From positions 8,673,501-8,737,500 of the forward strand of contig CAUEEP010000743.1 of NCBI GenBank assembly GCA_958450365.1: DNA of 64,000 nucleotides, written 5' to 3'. Source of the stretch: Mesorhabditis belari (taxonomy: Eukaryota; Nematoda; Chromadorea; Rhabditida; Rhabditidae). A program made the translations under genes and the position numbers. Of this stretch, positions 1 through 11,783 are shown piece by piece (positions within the stretch are counted from its first letter, which is position 1; every line of letters begins with the position of its first letter). The notes beneath the pieces were generated by a model. That model did not search any database. It saw only the letters and a program-made list of their open reading frames with translations, and had not been told where the DNA came from.

Positions 1-3000
1 AATAAGGATTCCTTGTAAAACAAACTTCTTCAGAATATCGATTCGTTTCTCTTTGTCCGCTGCTCTTCTCTGTTTCCTCTCCTTGTTGTTTTGCCCGTCA
101 ATATAACTAAAACAGTTTTTTGTTTTGTTTGTATAGTAAAGCCTTATTTCACTCACCATATCAAAGCCACTTCAATCATCGTGAAGAAAATGAAGCTAAA
201 AAGGATTCTTTGAAATAAATCGATGTTTAAAGCTATGTTTAAATCTACCCGGTGGCTAAGCACATGTAGACGTCAATCGATTTCACGTAGCCAACTTTCG
301 GCAACGATTTTGCCACATTTCCATACTAAAGATTAAGATTGAAGGATTATTTCGATACGATTAAATATCTATAATGAAAGCGAGCTTTTATTCTGACTTC
401 GATTACAGTAGTTTAGCTTTTGAAAAATGTCACAAATCACCTGAAAAGTCAGCGCCATCAACGAGCTCACTCCAAGTGTTATTCGAGCCGGTAAAGCCTG
501 CGTTTTGAATGAAATATTTTCAAATAATCAATCTTCAAATCTTTACCTTTACATCAATCCAAAATGAGACAAATGACAAAAAAACGGAGGAATATGTAGG
601 CATGTACATTTGAAGAATATAGAACCCGTACGCGCGTGAGAACGTCAATGCGACTGTTAGCTGAAAAAAAGTCTATTGAAATAAACTCTTTCTGGTACAT
701 TTTATCTTTTGAAGTACGCTAGAAAGATGGTGTTTCGATATACTTTCTTTCTAGATTCCTTTCCTTACCTGATCCCATTGCCCGGCGGCATACTCGAAAT
801 TATTCTTTGTCCATTGCATTCCATACAACGTGAAGTCGGCGAGTTTCGATTTTGCTATGGAAAACACCTGAATGTTGAACTTGAGACTGGCATTTGGATT
901 GATAAAATATGTGGATATTCTTTCAAATAAATGAAAAAAGACGACAAAAGCAGAAATCTCTCACCGGCGCCCAATCTCTCCAATTCAAGACGACTTTGGC
1001 CGAGTTGAACGCGTAGCTTTCGATCACCAACTCGCAAACCATTACGTCCATCGGAAAAAGGGAAAGATCTACCTAAAGGGTTATTTTGGGAATAGGTAGT
1101 TGAAAGTTAAAGAAGGAATACGAAGTTTTGGTTTAGAAAATACAGGCAGATTTGGGGCAAAGAGTTTTCCCAAAGATTTGGGCATATTGACGCCTTAAAA
1201 AGTGGGCTCAGTCGCTCTGCGCTCCTTTTTCTTTTAGGAAAAGGAAACACCTATCTATCGGGGGCATGTGCGAGTCGGCCAGCGATTACCCGGCAGCCAA
1301 AGAACACCTCGCCAGTCACTTTACACAGTGATTTTTCTTTTGCTTTGTATCTATAAAATGAAGATACAACTGTCAATTCAGCTGTAAATTTGTACTCGGC
1401 GGGTTTTCGAATGGTGCAAGGTACTCATCTTTCATCCTTTTATATCTGATAAATGTTTGATAAACCAATGATCGAACAACTCCCCAATTTACTTTACCAG
1501 TTTACCTTACTTAAAAATCTCCATTTCCTGAGCTGTTGACAGATTTTTTTTTGAGCTCACCTGACACGGTCCAATCACTTGCAATCGATAGTTTACCCAG
1601 ACAGTTCCATTTGGGTAAATCATGAGGAAAATATTCGGGGTCGGCGATGAATGGATCTCGGTTTTCTTTGAGTTCACAAAGCACACATTTGGCGTCCACA
1701 ATGAGTCCACCATTTGATAGCCAAGAGTGAGATTCTGGGAATGAATTTTAGTACGATAGCCCGACAAAAATCTCACCGCTAAACACGGAGTGATATGATC
1801 AAAACGAAGGCGTGGATCGTGCCAGATTTGACTTAAATTTAAGGAGATTTTTTTGAAGATAAAACATGACTTTGATAAGATTGCTTTTAAATTTCAGTTT
1901 TGAAATCTTTTTATTTGATTTACCTGAATAACAAATCGAGCGTAATACTCGACGTGATCTCAGAAATATGACCGAAACTTTGAATGACGAACTCGATGAT
2001 TACAACTGAAATTCGACAATTCTAGAAGAGTTTTTTATATAGCTTTTTTAGCTTTTTTAGCTTTTTTTTAGCTTTTTTTAGCTTTTTTTAGCTTTTTTTA
2101 GCTTTTTTTAGCTTTTTTAATTACATCTATTAGGTTGATGCATAAGTCTTTTCGTTTTTTCCGTACTTCTGTTAAAAAGTAACAAATTCACCAATTAATC
2201 TATAGTTTGCTCTATAAAAAAAGTGTTTTTTTGTTCAATTTGCATCTTTTTAAATGAATTTCGGTTCACTTTCAAGCAAATTCGAGAGTGAAAAACGCCT
2301 TTTTCGTAAAAATCTATAAAAAACTCTACGGAAAAATTGGCTGAATGAATTTCTCTGAAATTTTGGCGAAATATCAAACGTTTTTTTTCTCTATCTTTTA
2401 TCTATTGACACGAAGATAGGTTTTCTTTAGCTAAGGTGTCTAAACCGCATCATCGAGTTAGCCCTTTTTGACTACCCGACTTCATACTCTCAAGAAAATC
2501 CAGGGGGGCCCAGAAAGGGAAGGGTCTGTGGTCGACCCCGTCCGATCTGCCAAGTTGAGCAACGTCGGCGCGGGTTAGTCGTGGGTTCGACTCCCATGGG
2601 TTCCCCTCCGAGCGCCCCAGCCCGGCCATCGGAGTATCATCGGCTACGACAACTACACTTCTGCCTCAGTAAATGTGGAAGCGGGTTGTGATCTGCGCTA
2701 AGTGCGAAGACAGATCAAATCATTATTTTTTTTATTTTAAGAAAATCCAGGCATTAAATATTTTTAAACCCGTTTTAATGTTATTTTGCAGAAAAATAAT
2801 TGGTTTTTCTAATGAAATCAACCGTAGTTTAATTCGTGCATTTGTTGGCTTGAAACGGCAGACGAAAAGGAACGAAAAGACTTATGCATCAACCTATTAT
2901 TACATTTATTACATATTAAAAATTAAGTTTTAATTGAATTCTTAAACAAACCAGTCGCTTTGTTCTTCGTTGGCAGCGTTTGTTTATTGTAACCCTCTTG

Positions 3001-4173
3001 GAAAAGCGATGAGAGAACTTTCTGCGAGAGTGTGTCCGTGTCATTTGTGGCGTCGCTAAAGTTTTTTTTTGATTTATTGAATAAATGCTCGAAATTGATT
3101 GTACTTGTTGAGCGTGCTCAAGGTTAAAGCTAAACTACTCTTTAAAGCCAAACTACTCTTTAAAGCCAAACTACTGTTTGAAACTAAACTACGGTTTAGA
3201 GCTAAACTACTGTTTAAAGCTAAACTATTGTTTAAAGCTAAACTACTGTTTAAAACTAAACTACTGTTTAAAGTTTCAAGTTTCAAATGTTTAAGTTTCA
3301 AGTGCGAAAGTGTGTCCGTGTCATTTGTGGCGTCGCTAAAGTTTTTTTTGATCTATTGAATGATCGAAATTGTATGTACCTGTTGAGCTATTCATTTGAG
3401 AATAAAACATTTAAAAAGTGTTCAAATTTCATTCACTTACTCGCATAAATTCCCAAAGTTTGCTGGTAAGGTGAAATTCGGAGGCACTGGTCGGAAATCT
3501 GGGGAAATTGATGCAGAGGAAACCTAAAATAGATTTAAACAAAACAATCAACAACTTCTTTTTGACAATTTTAATCCCAACCTGAAGTCCGAGACCCCAG
3601 AGTAACGAGAAGAGACCAATAGCTGGAGTCAATGACTGAAAGATCTCATTTAAGAAATCGATAAAGGAAATTTGTTTCCTTTATCGACTTTCCGACAAGG
3701 ACTCTGTTAGATCTACAGTTGCAAGCACTCTATTAGATCTACAGTTTGCAACTAATCGTTAAACTATTATATATTCAAATCAAATCCGATACTTATACAT
3801 AGGGAGTTATGAGTTGGAACTAGAGCAAAACTCAAAAACTCGTGCGACGACGAGACTCGAACCCGCCACCTTTCGCTTCTCGGTCAACCATGCTAACCAC
3901 CACACCACAGCCCAGTTGGTATCCCAGTTGGTATCCGTTAATTTATTTCTAGATTCACATTTGAACCAAAATCTTTGATTGCAATTTAATAACAATAAAA
4001 GTGATAAGAAAGAAAGAATTCAATTCTTTTTAAGAATTAAAACAAAAAAATTGTTTGATGAGAACTATTAGGTGAAAAACTTTGGCCCTATTTTTCTCTG
4101 CACTTTAAATCCAACTCCCTTCCCATTTCAATATCATTTTCTCCTGAAAACTCACATAATTAATCTTTTCCAT
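1..4173 (-). CDS. Cys-loop ligand-gated anion channel subunit (3' end outside window)
   Basis: Pentameric neurotransmitter-gated channel subunit, plasma membrane. Fourteen exons in reading order: 4173-4156, 3635-3582, 3523-3441, 3055-2952, 2005-1924, 1831-1777, 1734-1561, 1072-965, 867-769, 660-547, 497-441, 325-249, 195-157, 106-1; phases agree throughout (390 codons). Seen: a hydrophobic signal segment ([17 protein letters not shown]); WHDPRL; LWTPN; a 13-residue Cys-loop ([15 protein letters not shown]) with an intron just after its first Cys-Gln; [12 protein letters not shown] before M1; and [18 protein letters not shown] at M2. The PAR motif at the M1-M2 turn is the known mark of anion-selective family members. 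M3 ([14 protein letters not shown]) and a basic loop follow; M4 lies beyond base 1. No vicinal Cys pair typical of nicotinic alpha subunits is visible. The ligand is not deducible; LGC/ACC-type nematode chloride channels are the closest group. The intron 2006-2951 carries a mariner MITE with a nested SINE. Confidence 0.9.
1140..1360. repeat. dispersed repeat, short copy (family also at 7.3 and 9.6 kb)
   Basis: In an intron of the channel gene. It shares blocks with 7263-7740 (opposite orientation) and 9633-10603, including a 'caaagatttgggcat'-like segment, 'cacctatctat' and a segment containing 'agcgattac' and 'cacagtgatt'. No coding content. Here the middle is short, whereas the 9.6 kb copy carries a minisatellite at the same place. 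Confidence 0.55.
2033..2117 (+). repeat. agctttttt tandem repeat
   Basis: About eight degenerate 9-11 bp units of agcttttttt in the channel intron, just before the mariner MITE. Confidence 0.85.
2131..2896. mobile_element. mariner-type MITE, copy 1 (interrupted by a SINE)
   Basis: Terminal inverted repeats GGTTGATGCATAAGTC...GACTTATGCATCAACC are flanked by TA on both sides, the Tc1/mariner target. Removing the nested SINE and one target repeat (247 bp) leaves 519 bp, against 518 bp for the inverted copy at 16897-17414; the two align along their length. No transposase remains, so it is non-autonomous. It lies in a channel-gene intron. Confidence 0.9.
2504..2738 (+). mobile_element. 5S rRNA-like SINE candidate, 235 bp
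   Basis: Flanked by the 12-bp direct repeat aagaaaatccag (2492-2503 and 2739-2750). The paralogous MITE at 16.9 kb carries this site once, so it is an empty-site comparison. The head (about 2537-2610) resembles eukaryotic 5S rRNA: CCCGTCCGATCTG, then CAAGTTGAGCAACGT, then GTTAGT, which are conserved 5S segments including the internal promoter A-box. A GGTTCGACTCC stretch (2585-2595) also matches a Pol III B-box. The body is unique and the end is T/A-rich (2727-2738). Length, target duplication and Pol III-type head fit a SINE; whether it is 5S-derived (SINE3 class) is inference. Confidence 0.75.
3117..3290. repeat. 22-bp tandem repeat (gctaaactactgtttaaa-type)
   Basis: About eight diverged units of 15-22 bp in an intron of the channel gene, lying between a coding exon and a partial duplicate of that exon's acceptor end (3306-3389). 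It makes open frames on both strands with no codon-like constraint. Confidence 0.85.
3306..3389 (-). pseudogene. partial duplicate of a splice acceptor and exon start
   Basis: Near copy of 3027-3113, including the polypyrimidine tract, the ttag acceptor and the first roughly 26 coding bases of exon 3055-2952 of the channel gene. It stops short of the donor, so it is an acceptor without a complete exon. Confidence 0.7.
3841..3912 (-). other. tRNA-like sequence (pseudogene or SINE head)
   Basis: On the minus strand there is an A-box-like TGGTTAGCATGG and a B-box GGTTCGAGTCT with a pairable T-stem (gcggg/ctcgt). The acceptor stem does not pair, so a functional tRNA is unlikely. Confidence 0.5.
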
Positions 4174-5512
4174 ATTCACAAGCTCATTCTCGATTTGTTG
4201 TTGTTCCAATTGATGGGTTTTCCTCGTTTCACCCACTAAAGAAACATTCAATAATAGACTTTGAAATAAATCTGAGATTATCATCTGTGATTTGGAGATG
4301 AACAAAATGTAAGAAGATTAGAAAAACTTCCCCCTTCTATAAAATGAAAATTTTATAAAAAAAAGAGACACAATGAGATCAAAGTCATTTCACAAAAGGA
4401 AAGCTACACTCTCATTTTGTGAAAAGAATTCGCAAGAGGGAATTTTTTTCTTTTTTGCCTTTCCTTCCTTCACCTTTTTTTAAGGAGGATTTTAAATTAA
4501 CAGCGGCTAACGATTCGTGAAAATCAAAAGAACGAAACATTCATTTGCGGTGAGACAAAGATGGAAACAATTTTGGGAAAGATAATGATACTGGAAGACT
4601 TCTGAACTTCTGAATTCTTTGTGCGAACACACAATTGCGATCCGGCCACAGACCCGGCTATTCGATTCAATTACGATTCAATTCAATTAGCGTTTTGAGT
4701 AAAATCAGCATCTTAACAGCTACTCAAATTGTTTTTTTAATCTATTCCAATAAGCATTTTCTAATTAACCAAAAAGCAAAGCCTTGTGCTTATTCTAAAA
4801 AGGTCACCCCCTTCTCCTCCCCTCCTCCTCACCTCCTCCTCCCCTCCTTCCCTTCTCCTTCCCTCCTCCCCTCCTCCCCTCCTCCCCTTCTCCTCCCCTT
4901 CTCCTCCCCTCCTCCCCCCTCCTCCACCCCTCCTTCCTTTTCCCGTTCTCGTCACTCAAGTTCTTTTTCGGGCTCTGAGCCAAAGTTAGCCTTTCATTCC
5001 AAGTCACAAAATCACAAAAAGAAGTTTTCCTTAGCAAAATGAAGAGCAAAAAGATATGCAGAGAACAAAGAATGCGTGGGATTTTTTTTCTAACTAAGGA
5101 TATTCACGTTGCTAGAGCACGCAGCAAAATGAATGAGGTGAGAAGTGGGGAAAAGGGAACTGTTCATCGAAAAAAACACAGAATCAGGTAAAGAGAAAAG
5201 GAAATGGCGGACCTTGGAACATTCTTTCATCCTTGAACCTAGGAACAGGAACTGATTAGCTGTTTTTGGTCAAAATGTTTAACCAATCAGCTTTCAGTCG
5301 TTTAAAACCCGATTCTAAAACTTTAGGCAATCGAGTTGCTTACGATTAGTATCAACAATGAAATGTACGATACAGGAATCACCTTTTTTGCTTTGTGAAG
5401 CTTTATTTCTTGCGTTAGTTTATACCGTCTACTAATAGTAAACGTTTTTAAGTAATCTGTCAAAATTTGTGGCTATCGGACAGTTGATACGCTTAATCAT
5501 CAAGCATCCTCC
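4174..5512. other. gene-poor spacer upstream of the channel gene
   Basis: Probably holds the channel gene's upstream region. It contains a strongly strand-biased pyrimidine tract at about 4803-4945, made of CTCC/CCTT repeats, which creates open frames on both strands. I see no gene-like splice structure. Confidence 0.6.
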
Positions 5513-6130
5513 TTGTTAGTCAAGCAAGGATAGAAGCCAGGCTCTAGCTTGGCACTTCCTAGCCTGCCACCTTGCCCTGGACAACCAAAAGCCAGACTTA
5601 GATCAAGGCTTTTTCTAGCTCTAGGCTTCCCTTCTGGCTTACAGGCTCTAGGATCCAGTTAGAGCAGTTGGCTAGCTGCCTATTCCCATTTTTTTGATTG
5701 TGGGACACTTGATACGCACCTCGTCCCTTTTCCCATTGGCAATCCAACTTTAAACTCAAATATCTTGGTGTTGAGCTATCGTATTTAAATAGTTTCTGTA
5801 CCAATCGATAGAGAAAGACTTGGAAAATCCAATGATACCAAGAATATTTAAATTCGACAACCCAACACAATGAGACTTGAGCTCAAAGTTGAAGTGCTAA
5901 TGGGAAAAGGGGCAGAGTGCGTATCAAATGTCCCACAATCAAAAAAATGGGAAGAGGCAGCTAGCCAACTGCTCTAACTGGATCCTAGAGCCTGTAAGCC
6001 AGAAGGGAAGCCTAGAGCCAGAAAAAGCCTTGATCTAAGTCTGGCTTTTGGTTGTCCAGGGCAAGGTGGCAGGCTAGGAAGTGTCAGCGGTCAAGCTAGA
6101 ACCTGGCTTCTATCCTTGCTTGACTAACAA
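5513..6130. repeat. 618-bp foldback element
   Basis: The left end ttgttagtcaagcaagg is matched exactly, inverted, by the right end ccttgcttgactaacaa. The arms stay highly similar for over 200 bp (5513-5733 against 5910-6130), and the roughly 175-bp centre is a weaker palindrome. No clear target duplication and no ORF. A foldback-type DNA element is most likely. Confidence 0.85.
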
Positions 6131-6680
6131 ATGGGATAGTTATTTCAGAGAAGTAAATCACAGATTTGACAGCAAGCAACAGATTTGACGGCACGATTAA
6201 AAACGCTAGTAAAATCCCTCAAACATCACCCAGCACTTACTAATCAAAAATATTGAGATGAAGATCCATTTTGTGATTCCTTTCAGCTTCAGAATATCGT
6301 AGTGAATGAACAGCTTTATCACTTTAGCAAAATATCAAAGAAATAAGCAATAATGTCAGCAATTTCTCAACCTCATCGAATCTCGAATCTCGAATCGATT
6401 ATTGTTGTCTGTTTGCACTTTTTCAAAAGAATCTTCACGAGTTTTCTTCTTTCTTCACAAACAAAACTCACTTCTGACTTCACTTTCTGATTATATGCAA
6501 ATTGCGCGCAGAAAAGACGTTTCGCTACCCAAAAAGCTGCTGTTTTTCTTTCAATTTTTGCAAAAAAAAAGATTCTTTGAGAATTTTGAAAGTTTGCTCC
6601 ATTTACTTCAACAAAAAATTGAAAACAAAAAAAATTCGAAATGTTTCAGATGAAATTATTACTTCTGAAGCCTATAAACA

Positions 6681-7020
6681 AATGGGGAAAAGAAAAGGAC
6701 AAAGAATGACCTTGAACAGAGATATTTGTAAGGAGTTTGTAAGGATTTTACGGAGATTTTACTCTTAAATTTTCCTCTCTTATTAAGGGGAACTCATTGA
6801 CACTTAGAGGACTAAGCCTGCTAAAGCTAAAGCCTGCTAAAGCTAAAGCCTGCTAAAGCTAAAGCCTGCTAAAGCTAAAGCCTGCTAAAGCTAAAGCCTG
6901 CTAAAGCTAAAGCCTGCTAAAGCTAAAGCCTGCTAAAGCTAAAGCCTGCTAAAGCTAAAGCCTGCTAAAGCTAAAGCCTGCTTTTCCTGTTCGGTAGAGC
7001 TTTGAAACCATTGCAGAGCT
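6681..7020 (+). repeat. left arm of a distant inverted-repeat pair with 15-bp array
   Basis: Contains about a dozen units of gcctgctaaagctaa (6818-6980) with unique flanks; near-identical, inverted, to 11784-12150. A 45-50 bp direct repeat (ttcgaaatgtttcagatgaa...) borders the arm on both sides (6635-6682 and 7046-7097). Confidence 0.85.
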
Positions 7021-7262
7021 CCCCACAAATTCCTACATTTGCTGCAATTCGAAATGTTTCAGATGAAATTATTGCTTCTGAAACCTATAAACAAATAAGC
7101 ACTCTAGAGGAAATAATTTGCAATAACCAAGCCTCAATGGTGGACCCTACAAAAAGAGGAGTGCAAATATGCCCACTCAAAGAAACTCCAAGAAAAAAAA
7201 AACAATTAATCATCAGTTCCTGGTGAAAAAAAAACGCATGAATGCTATTGCAACTTAATAAA

Positions 7263-7740
7263 AGGAATATCTCCAATCGATACGCCGATCCCGAAAACCT
7301 CGGGGTACAAATTTACGGCTCAATTTCTTCATTTAAGGCCATCTACGAAGCAAAAGAACTGGCGTAAAGTGGCTGGCGAGGTGTTCTTTGTGCGTAATCG
7401 CTTGCAATCGATACCCCATCCCCATCGATGCATTTTCAATCGATACGCTGATCCCGAAAACCTCGGAGTACAAATTTACTTTTCCTTAATTTAAGGCCAT
7501 CTACGAAGCAAAAGAACTGGAGTAAAGTGGCTGGCGAGGTGTTCTTTGTACGGCCACGTAATCGCTTGCAACCTGGCACACGGCCCCGATACATAGGTGT
7601 TCGCAAAGAGGAAACGGCAATTTTTTAGGATTTAAAGCTATGTGACTTCGAGACCTTGGGCGTCACTATGCCCAAATTTCTGGGAACACTTTTTTGCCCT
7701 AAATCTGGCTCTACTTTTGCTACAAATGCCATCCTGTTAA
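7263..7740 (-). repeat. dispersed repeat, inverted copy with internal duplication
   Basis: Inverse copy of the 1140-1360 / 9633-10603 family. Within it a roughly 115-bp block (gatcccgaaaacctcgg ... ggcgaggtgttctttg) is present twice (7285-7395 and 7450-7552). No coding content. Confidence 0.6.
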
Positions 7741-9632
7741 ATCAAAATTAAAAAAAGATATTTAAGGTTGAAGCTGATCTGAAAAACTGATTTTTTTTTC
7801 CTTTAATACTTAATAAATTAGTGATAAACCGATTTACTTTAGTCATTTCTACAGAAAATTTCATCAAAAACAGATTACTACAATTTGTAAACCTTTTTTT
7901 TAAAAAAAAACCCACTGAAAACCAGAGACCAAAAGCCGGTCATTCAAGCGGTCGAAAATTCCTGCACCTTCAAAGAAGCTGCTAGAATTTTCGATCACCT
8001 CCTCGCCATCAATGGGAAATCTCAACTAATTGACCCAGAATCTTTAAAATCTCAAACCCCAAAAAGCCTTTGATCAAAAGCTTAAAAACAAATTGACGGG
8101 ATTTTCTCAAAAAACAAATTGACGGGGTTTTTTCAAAAAATTCGTCTACTCTTTGCGCCATTGGTCAGAAATAGATTAATCTATTCGAATCGGCGGATTT
8201 CTTCGGCTTCACTCCTTTGCTTTTTTTCGAAATAAAATCAACGGATTTTTGACGAATCCCAATATCTTCGTCGTCTCAACAAAGAATTCATGATGAGAAG
8301 AGGGGGAAAAAAAGAGAAATGTTCGCCCACACAAAGGAATCTTCACTCGATGTTGGTACCTCATTTTTTTTGAATCATTGAAGGGACTCTTCATCTTCAT
8401 TTCTTCGGAAAATATTACTAGAGCAAAGTTATTAGTGAAATGAAAAGCTAGCTAAGCTAGAGCTAAGCTAGAGCTAAGATAGAGCTAAAAAGCTTAACTT
8501 TGCTATGCTTAAACTGTTATGATTTGAAGGAAAGAAGGATCGAAAATCGATTTTTTTTCGTCTAAATTCAATCATGAGAAGTCAATGAGATTTATTTATT
8601 GAAAAGTAAGATTGTATATTGATATTAAAAGATCAAAGAATTGATATATTAAAGCGAATTTAATCAATCAAACAATCAACAAAGCTTAGCTAATGAGAAA
8701 ATGTATTTGAATCAAAAAAAAAGGACTAGGGAATGATTTGAAAACTTTTTCATAGCAAACAGTATAAAATTGTGTGTAACTTGAAGCTTTAAAGTACAGA
8801 TTTCGAGTAAAAGTGAATCCAAAATCTCTCAACAGCGTTGAAACAATGCAATCCGCGTTGGAGCTCAATGAATAAGCCTTGATTACGTCAAAAGTGAGCT
8901 ATGAAGTAGAGCTTTTGATAAAATTTCTAATCAAAGGAAACTTTGAAAGAAAATTGAGCGTCAAGAAAGTGTACAGGAAACATTATAAATCTGTTTCATG
9001 AATTTCATGAAAGCTTTCTTAGCCTTAAAGCTCATTTTAGAGCAAAAAATAAACCCAAATTGAAACGAACAAAAAAACAAAGAGGCGGAAAAAACAAAAA
9101 ATAAAAACAAAAACATCATGGCCTTAATTTAAACTTTTGACTTTATTTTCTTTATTTCCTTTTCCTGATTTCCTCATTTCCCAAAGAGAAATGAAGGAAT
9201 TCTTGGAAATTCTTGGAAATTCTTGAAAGAAATTTCGTCAACTCGTATTTGACTCGTATTTGATCCCCCTTTCACCCATCCATCCTTTTTCCACAATTTA
9301 CGTGCTTTCTCTCAGCTTTTTTGTCTTCAGCGCCTCACAAGTCTACACAAAATTTGATATTTAGCAAAGTCTAAGGTGACTCGTGACCTTTTATTTAATC
9401 TATGGTAAGGAACAAAGCGACAATGAGATAAAGCTAAAAAGAGCTAGCTTTCAGAAATCCTGGCTTTCAGAAAAGATTTTTCTATGGAGCAATCAGGGGA
9501 AACAATGCCAAATGCTAGTAAGCCAAGAATTTAGAATTGAATGGTGTCATGTTTTTCCGGTCAGTTTCCACCTTGAATATTTCGGTTAATTTGGGTTTAG
9601 CGGACTGTAATAAATGTAGGAATTTGTAGCAA
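7741..9632. other. AT-rich spacer without recognisable gene
   Basis: Low-complexity AT-rich DNA. Short repeats of 'gctagagctaa' occur near 8445-8490. I find no consistent exon-intron structure or known motif. Confidence 0.5.
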
Positions 9633-10603
9633 AAATACAGCTAAATATGAGGCAAGAAGTGTTCCAAAAATTTGGGCATAGGTATACCCAAAGTGGCGAG
9701 GCCAGCTCGGTACTTCATCAGTCCTTCCCATCAGTCCTTCCCATCAGTCCTTCCCATCAGTCCTTCCCATCAGTCCTTCCCATCAGTCCTTCCCACATCT
9801 TCCCATCAGTCCTTCCCATCAGTCATTCCCATCAGTCCTTCCCAAGTCCTTCCCATCAGTCCTTCCCATCAGTCCTTCCCATCAGTCCTTCCCATCAGTC
9901 CTTCCCATCAGTCCTTCCCATCAGTCCTTCCCATCAGTCCTTCCCATCAGTCCTTCCCATCAGTCCTTCCCATCAGTCATTCCCATCAGTCCTTCCCATC
10001 AGTCATTCCCATCAGTCCTTCCCATCAGTCCTTCCCATCAGTCCTTCCCATCAGTCCTTCCCATCAGTCCTTCCCATCAGTCCTTCCCATCAGTCCTTCC
10101 CATCAGTCCTTCCCATCAGTCCTTCCCATCAGTCCTTCCCATCAGTCCTTCCCATCAGTCATTCCCATCAGTCCTTCCCATCAGTCATTCCCATCAGTCC
10201 TTCCCATCAGTCCTTCCCATCAGTCCTTCCCATCAGTCCTTCCCATCAGTCCTTCCCATCAGTCCTTCCCATCAGTCCTTCCCATCAGTCCTTCCCATCA
10301 GTCCTTCCCATCAGTCCTTCCCATCAGTCCTTCCCATCAGTCATTCCCATCAGTCCTTCCCATCAGTCATTCCCATCAGTCCTTCCCATCAGTCCTTCCC
10401 ATCAGTCCTTCCCATCAGTCCTTCCCATCAGTCCTTCCCATCAGTCCTTCCCATCAGTCATTCCCATCACTCATTCCCATCAGTCCTTCCCTATCAATTC
10501 CAAAAGGGAATACCTATCTACCAGGAACGTGTGCCAGGTCGCGAGCGATTACGCGGCCGCACAAAGATCATCACACAGTGATTCCCTTTTGTTCTGTAAA
10601 TGA
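9633..10603 (+). repeat. dispersed repeat expanded by a 13-bp minisatellite
   Basis: The flanks match the 1140-1360 copy. The centre (about 9717-10490) is roughly 60 units of the 13-mer cagtccttcccat with a recurring variant cagtcattcccat. Since 13 is not a multiple of 3, two frames read as SHQSFPSVLPISP repeats over 300 codons. They have no other protein features and I do not treat them as genes. Confidence 0.85.
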
Positions 10604-11783
10604 TCCCCAAATGAGATTTAATGTTAAAAGTTTGTGCCCCGGGACTCTCAGGATCGTAGAAACTATTGGCAAAGTTTATTTTAATTATTTTTCCCAAGAA
10701 AAGTCACAAGAGAAACGAATTAGCTTTCGGTTTTGCATAAAATAGCTCTTCATAATGAAAAAACCCAGATTTTCAGCTAAACCATCACTTAATATCTTAT
10801 GAAAAAGTTAAAAACAAAATCCAGTGTCATTTTTTGAATTTTCAGACATAAAATGTAGTTTCTACTTTTGCTTTGTCAATGAAAATGATTCGATTAAAGG
10901 AGAACCGTTTGCAAGAAAAAGATTTCACTAAAATAAGCGTGAGACTTCTCTAAATGGATCTACAAGTGCAAAAGTTCATTTTTGAGAAAAATTCTTTTCA
11001 GAACTTTAAAAACTTTTAAAGAGTTTAATCTCAAGGGTTTTTATTTCCCCAAAAGAACCCACGAGATCTTAATAATTTGTGGGTATTTCGTTGGCTCTTT
11101 TCCCCGCGAAATGCACCCAAACTTTCTTCAAAATGAGCTTTTTGGAGAAGCAACGAAGAAACGAATTTGGCAAAAAAAAAATGCGTAATTTAGTAAGAAT
11201 TTCAAGTTTGGCATTTGATCTTCTGAAATCTTTGATCTTCTATTCAAAAATAAATGATAGAATGCTATCGAATGTACAACAGAAATAGAAACAGATTATT
11301 CTAAAGACAAATTAATGCCTCAAAGTTGAGAATTCTGAAATGAACAAGAGTAACACAATCTAGTGAAGCTGACAAAGTAAAAAAACTTTCAGAGTAGAGA
11401 GAAAAAAGATAGATGCTAAAAAAAGATGCTATCAAGTGTACAAACAGAATTATTCTAAAGACAATTTTTGTCGGCTCAGTACCAGGCCATAGGTCCTGCT
11501 CCTATAATAGCACTAAATTCTATGTAAAATTGAATCACTTGTTGGGTAGGGAACGTTAAATGCATTATGGTCTGAACATCGTTCCGTATATTGCCGTTGT
11601 CCTGAGCCTTCCCTTAATCTTTCCTCCTTTCCCTCTCTTTCCCATCTCATTCCCTTCTCAAGTCTCAAGAGGTTTTCGTCATTTAGAACGCATCTCTTTG
11701 ACAAGAAAAATCAACGAGATAACCCCAAAGTTTCATTCTCATTAAATTAAACAAAAGACAAAATGAATTTTCGATTTTTGGAA
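10604..11783. other. spacer between minisatellite and right inverted arm
   Basis: AT-rich, with a short internal duplication around 11255-11300 and 11415-11470 (aatgctatcgaatgtacaacagaaat / atgctatcaagtgtacaa... followed by ttattctaaagacaa). No gene recognised. Confidence 0.5.

Noticed and set aside
4761..5049. Pro/Ser-rich and Gly/Glu-rich ORFs on opposite strands
   Set aside because: CTCC-rich tract; compositional only.
6818..6980. Regular 15-bp repeats considered as a CRISPR-like array
   Set aside because: Units are contiguous with no unique spacers and the genome is eukaryotic.
9647..10745. Two overlapping ORFs of over 300 codons with SHQSFPSVLPISP repeats
   Set aside because: They arise from a 13-bp minisatellite that stays open in two frames; no non-repeat domain, signal or splice structure.
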